A stretch of 64,000 nt of DNA from assembly GCF_043641665.1 (NCBI RefSeq), contig NC_092180.1, positions 31,009,445 through 31,073,444 of the forward strand. Reading direction: 5' to 3'. The translations under genes and the position numbers were made by a program. How positions within the stretch are numbered: position 1 is the first letter of the stretch; the number at the start of each line of letters is the position of its first letter. The notes beneath the pieces were generated by a model. It was given only the letters and a program-made list of their open reading frames with translations, was not told the origin of the DNA and did not search any database. Source of the stretch: Enoplosus armatus (taxonomy: Eukaryota > Chordata > Actinopteri > Centrarchiformes > Enoplosidae). This document shows positions 59,460 to 64,000 of the stretch, in pieces.

Positions 59460-59849
59460 TTGCCACCACCGACCCTGCCCGGAATGCATCCGGAGAAATT
59501 CTTCCAGAGATGGGAGTTGGAGACCTCTCGGACAGGGCACCATCTAGGGAACTCAACCAGGGGCGGCAGCGGCACTCAACCAGGGGCTTGTGAGTATCCC
59601 CACATCTGTCTGGTGCTACTCACTCTGAGAAACTCCAGAAAAAGAGAGACTGTAGTCCCTCTCCAGGAGTTTGGTTCCAGATCCAATGCTGTGCGTAGGT
59701 GAGCCCAACCGCTCCACCTCCCGCACCAGCTCTGGTTCCTTCCCTGCCAGAGATGTGATGTTCCATGCCCTTTGAACCAATCTGCAATGCCAGGCGTCAG
59801 CACCCCTTGTTTACAATGCACCTGACCCCAATGCCTATCCCTGCAGGTG
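59460..59849 (-). pseudogene. Possible LINE endonuclease N-terminal fragment
   Basis: Read on the minus strand, the block resembles a recurring fish LINE segment (pattern 'GTWNV.S..GKE.ELV.E...Y.LD..GL...HS.GSGT'), here as GMEHHISGREGTRAGAGG and related shifted pieces. Frames are badly broken. The call rests on a remembered nucleotide pattern and is weak. Confidence 0.35.
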
Positions 59850-60440
59850 ATAGTGCCCCTCAACCCCTGTTATGTGCCTCTGGTGAAGAGCCAGCCTGCA
59901 ACCACGAGGACAGTGAGGAGATGGTCAGAGGAGGCTTATGAGACACTTCAGGGATGTTTTGAGGTGACTGACTGGCAGGCGCTCTGTGAGCCGCATGGAG
60001 AGGACACTGATGGGCTCACAGAGTGCATCACAGACTACATCAACTTCTGTGTGGACTCCACTGTCCCAGCAAGGACTGTCCATTGTTATTCTAACAACAA
60101 GCCATGGGTGACAAAGGACATCAAGGCCATACTGAACAAAAAGAAGAGGGCCTTCAGAGCTGGCAACAGAGACGAGGTGAGAATGATCCAGGGGGAACTG
60201 AAGGTAAAGATCAGGGAGGCCAAGGAGAAGTACAGGAGGAAGAACAACACCAGAGAGGTCTGGAGTGGACTGAGGACCATCACTGGTTTCAGGCCGACCA
60301 ACAACAGAGGAGCTGAAGGCAGTGTGGACTGGGCCAACAAACTGAATCTGTTTTTCAACAGATTTGACTCTGTGGGCCCTGCTCAACCCCCCCATGACTC
60401 TTCTGCTGTCTGCCTCCAACCTTCACCTATTCCACCCCCT
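59850..60440 (+). pseudogene. LINE ORF2 linker fragment (between endonuclease and RT, CR1-like)
   Basis: Open frame with RRWSEEAYETLQGCFEVTDW, ITDYINFCVDSTVPARTVHC, NNKPWVTKDIKAILNKKKRA, FRAGNRDEVRMIQGELKVKI and REVWSGLRTITGFRP. This is the conserved segment between EN and RT of a fish CR1-like LINE. Both neighbouring domains are missing, so it is a short internal relic. The RT piece at 54205-54640 may come from a related copy. Confidence 0.85.
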
Positions 60441-60776
60441 CCCACACCCACATTTCAGCATAAGTCGATCATGCATCACTCGTGTTTACTGTTCCAGCAG
60501 GCGTGATGTTCTGTGCCTTTTCTGATTCAGTACGTGAAGCAAATATTAATGTTTTGGTTTTTTTAATTTAGCCACACAAAATCAACACACTCATTACGTC
60601 TGAGAACTAAGAACTGATTTTGTGCGCTAGAGAGTTTAAAGCTAAAAGTTTGAAGTATTTGTGTGGGTGAAGACTATGTAAAGCTGGGCAGATCCCTCAT
60701 TTAGCCAGCATGGCTGTTCAGTGGGTGCTACTTTCTGAAGTGTTTGAAGTGATTCCTGTAAAAATCCGGTTTACGT

Positions 60777-60905
60777 GGGGCGCGCCGGCAGCTCACCCGG
60801 TAGTGTGCGTACCATTCACCAAGGCAGAGTTCGATCCCTTTGCCGCACATCTCTCCCTCCTTTCCTGTCTCTCTTCAGCTGTCACTATCCAATAAATGCC
60901 TTATT
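60777..60905 (+). mobile_element. tRNA-derived SINE remnant
   Basis: The A-box-like 'cagctcacccggtagtgtgc' is followed 35 bases on by the B-box AGTTCGATCCC. Next come 'tttgccgcacatctctccct', 'cctttcctgtctctcttc' and 'caataaatgcc', which match the body and 3' end of a SINE common in percomorph fish. It lacks a foldable acceptor stem, so it is not a tRNA gene. Confidence 0.65.
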
Positions 60906-62539
60906 ATTGTCTATATTTTAGTCCTCGTTTCCCCGAATCTCACATCAGGCACACATGTGGTGCACATGAGACAAGGAGAAGATATTGTTATAAACAGACT
61001 GTTCTGGTAGTAGTAGATGGATGGATGATGTGTTGACTACAGGTATTCAACACTACATCGAGGGCGTGCTGCTGGCAGAAAAAAAATCTCTTTTCTGGTG
61101 GAACAGTAGGTCACAAAGGCAAACATCTCATCACACAAAATACACTCACAGATAGATACAGTTCCAGATGTGCATGTGCGTTAAAACAATTCCTTCACGC
61201 TCTGTCCCCAGACTAATTCCCTGTTCTCCTCCCCCAACACCCTGACCTAAGAAATGTCTCACCTCTCTGCAGCTCACACTGAGGTGATAGATTAGAATGA
61301 CTGCAGTCACAATCCCACTGTTCAAACACACACACACACACACACATATACGCACTTTAACAAACGAAAACTGAGGCGAAAATTGAAAATATGGAAATGT
61401 GTAGTGAGTAAGACGACAGGCCGAAAGGTATTGTTTTGATGGCGTTATACTGGATGAAATATTAAACAAATAAGTAGCAAGCAGATTACTAGTAAACAGA
61501 AATATGTGTTTCTGCGTGTGAACGATATATGCTACATAAAGAAGCGTTCAGGCAGGTGACAGAACAGAGCGATGAAAAGCTTTCAGCTGCATTACTGGAG
61601 GTCCGCAGACACGCAGGACATGATTAATATCTGTATGTTTAACTGGGAACTGATCATTCGTCCCCAGAAATAGACCATGAAAGTAGGCTCATACGTCCAT
61701 GTGTGTGTACAAAAAGACAAATGAGTGGTGGTGAAGGGAACTTCTTAGACAGGCATCTGATTTCCCCAGGAGGGCCCTTGTTGTGTGTGTGTGTGTGTGT
61801 TCATTAATAATTAAAAACAATAGTGTCAGTATTTCCATTTTATTTCATCAATATTGTTGGACGGAATTCAGGGATAGATCAATAAATTAGGTCATTTGAA
61901 TTTTAGAGATTCTAGTCTAATAAATGTGCTGAGACATCAGTTTTTATCTCGTATTTTCTTTCACCTTTTTTGATTGCGTCCATGCAAGATTTTCCCTGCT
62001 ATGCTTTAAATTACAGCTCGCAAATTACAGTGTATGCACAATACTTTGTACATACAGGCGACCACAAAATACTTTTACCCAGCACATATTAAATAAGATA
62101 AGAAAATGTAGTCGTGATGACTCCAATTTTACATTGTATAAATGCATCCATTTATCCATCCGATTTTGATACAGAAACAAGAGAAACTGAATAGGAACAG
62201 ATATCTGCTATCTGTAAGAGGTACAGGCAATGGGTTTATACACATTTATATAACCAGTAAATTGGTCATAGGTTATAATTGGACAAAATGCAAGTTGAAA
62301 TGTAAATTCTGCCCAACACAATTACCCGCAGAGAGTGCGTGAGGACCGCCCCCCCCCCACCCTACCTTAAACACTCCCTCAGGGAGAGGAGAAATGCACA
62401 TTCCTTTGGTAGAGTACCACAATACTGGGGGACACGTATGTAATACTATTTTTTTTTTCATTACAAATGGTAATATCAGATTAACAATTTGAGTGAAAAG
62501 TTGAATCTTTGAAAAATGTTCAGGAATTTCAGAAAATCT
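60906..62539. other. Intergenic, no gene recognised
   Basis: About 1.6 kb with no supported gene. It contains a (CA)n microsatellite (61324-61346), a (GT)n run near 61781-61800 and a C-rich run near 62350-62360. Confidence 0.55.
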
Positions 62540-63533
62540 TAGTATTTGATATGATGCCCCCCTTTTGCTTTAATGACGGCATGCACTCGAGCTGGCATGG
62601 ACTCTACAAGTTTGTGCAAAACCTGATGACCCATGTTATCCCAGCATGATTTGACAATGTTCCAAAGAGCTTCTCGAGACATCTTCAAGTGTCCCCATAA
62701 ATAGTTCTATGGGGTTGAGGTCAGATGACTGTGGAGGAAAGTCCATGACAGTCAGGACTCGGGTTAGGGTCTTCTTTGGTCTTCAAGTAGTTCTTGCAAA
62801 GCTTTGAGGTGTGTTTGGGGTCATTATCCTGCTGCAGTATGAATCCCTCTCCACAAAGATGCAAGTCAGAGGGTATAGCATGTCTCTGAAGAATGGAGTG
62901 GTACTTCTCCTTGGTCAGGGTGTAGTTGATTCGGTGCAGGTGTCCAACTCCAGAGTAGGCAAAACTCCCCCAGACTTGAATATTTCCACCATCATGTTTC
63001 ACTGCGGTATCATTCTCTCCCCTGTTCGTCTCCTTACATACACCCTTCTGTTACTGCCATAAATCTCAAACTTCGATTCATCAGTAAAATGCTGGTATTT
63101 CTTAGCCCACCCCAAGCGTTTGGCCTCTAACCCTCCACTATCACAATGCTACTTAGTAAGCAAAGATCTGCTGGAAACTTGAGGCACAGCCATATTTATA
63201 ACAGGTGAACACCGGCTGTTAGCGTTACTTGAACAAGCCTCCAATGAGTAGATCAAATCCATTTGATTGTCGTCTGAATGCATGCTTTGATGGAAGGGAT
63301 ACAACTCAACGAAATCTGACCTTTTGTACAAAGGAGTCAAGTTGGTCAATGCCCCAAATTTGCTTGAAATTAATTGCTGACCTAAAAATAGTGAAGACTC
63401 AAAATATTTCTTTTTTTATTTTACATGTCATAACTTTTTGGGTTTTTAAATGTTTCTGAATCCTCAAACTTTCCAGGTTTGTGTGAAAATATCTGAGATC
63501 TTCAATGTGGTCTCAGACTTTTGGACCCCACTG
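62540..63533 (-). mobile_element. Tc1-like element, one end preserved, decayed
   Basis: Minus-strand copy of the same family as 46549-47650. The 5' end is preserved: read on the minus strand from 63533 it begins CAGTGGGGTCCAAAAGTCTG. The other inverted repeat was not found. The transposase shows KHDGGNIQVWGSFAYSGVGH and [15 protein letters not shown] (second Asp) in one open piece (63002-62721). The first Asp and Glu regions are in other frames, so it is inactive. Confidence 0.85.
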
Positions 63534-63904
63534 TTGATTCATAGAAGCATGTGGTCATTTTATGTGCGACCTCACAAGCCATAATGACAGATGTTGTGTG
63601 ACAATTGTGGTCTCTGAGTCTGCAGTGACACAGTCTATCAAATACAATCAGGGTGATATCATGTGGTCAACGGATCTATCGTAACATATGTGGGAAATTA
63701 AAACAGGAGAGATTTAGTTTAACTTGTAAAGTGTTGTGCCATTGACATCGGACACTCCCCCTTGACAGCAGACTATCTACGAACCACAAAGAAGGGGCCA
63801 AAGGCCAGCATCCAGCCAACTTCAAAAGAGAGGAACCTTCTGAGAGAAACCTGCTCCAGTCTGTCTGCTGAGTGCCTGCATTTCTTTCACAACAAAAGGT
63901 TTGC
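63534..63904. other. No gene recognised
   Basis: About 370 bases with no feature I can support. Confidence 0.5.
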
Positions 63905-64000
63905 CCTGCAATGAACTCTGAATTCAAGATTGAATAACAAGAGGTCCGAGAATTGACCCTTGCGGAACTCCACACGTTGTTGGGAGACGCTCTGATGTGT
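63905..64000 (-). pseudogene. LINE reverse transcriptase fragment running off the window
   Basis: The minus strand reads CGVPQGSILGPLLFNLEF, the RT motif that precedes the catalytic FADD/YADD box. Since the strand reads toward lower coordinates, the missing upstream part of the RT lies beyond base 64000. Confidence 0.7.

Noticed and set aside
60777..60850. Functional tRNA gene
   Set aside because: A- and B-box-like motifs are present but the stems do not pair, and SINE body sequence follows directly.

Overview
The window looks like nuclear DNA from a teleost fish, probably a percomorph. The evidence is the vertebrate-type intron-exon genes, the many Tc1-like DNA transposons, the fish-type LINEs (L2/Maui-like, CR1/Rex1-like, L1-like), tRNA-derived SINE remnants, and abundant TG/CA microsatellites and homopolymers. 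I see no bacterial gene organisation, CRISPR array or rRNA. Only two host loci can be read with confidence: uqcrfs1 and a tandem pair of gasdermin-E-like genes. Most of the rest is intergenic DNA and transposon debris.

Left part (1-33 kb). The first 1.3 kb may hold the last exon of an unidentified upstream gene. The two-exon uqcrfs1 gene (Rieske iron-sulfur subunit of respiratory complex III) lies at 1744-3764 with a poly(A) signal at 4100. After it come about 29 kb without a recognised host gene. This stretch holds three decayed Tc1-like elements, one Tc1-like element that looks structurally complete (21085-22719, open 346-residue transposase, TA target duplications, about 216-bp inverted repeats), CR1/Rex1-like LINE pieces, and a ZNF862-like hAT remnant split by a 463-bp solo LTR. 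Some non-repetitive AT/homeobox-motif-rich blocks could be regulatory.

Middle part (33-53 kb). An approximately 8.6-kb unit carrying a gasdermin-E-like gene on the minus strand is present twice, head to tail. The right copy (44.3-53.2 kb) reads as a complete gene: TATA box, 5' UTR exon, about ten coding exons with matching splice phases (about 443 residues), stop, and AATAAA. Its inter-domain linker contains the tetrapeptide FEPD followed by D, which resembles a caspase site. The left copy (33.1-43.1 kb) keeps the exons for the C-terminal autoinhibitory half without stops. It has lost exons 2-3 (an L2 LINE sits there), has two frameshifting deletions in exon 1, lacks the promoter, and has a mutated poly(A) signal. 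Each copy carries its own later transposon insertions in the same intron: an internally deleted hAT element in the left copy, and a Tc1 piece plus an L2 ORF1 piece in the right copy.

Right part (53-64 kb). This part holds remnants of a Ty3/gypsy pol, CR1/Rex1-like, L1-like and other LINE reverse transcriptases, a tRNA-derived SINE, a second copy of the Tc1 family found inside the gasdermin gene, and several non-repetitive stretches. No host coding gene was recognised after the gasdermin promoter.

Two kinds of host biology therefore appear: mitochondrial respiration (uqcrfs1) and pore-forming cell death (gasdermin). Nothing suggests that they work together. The most unusual object is the gasdermin duplicate that keeps only the regulatory half of the protein.
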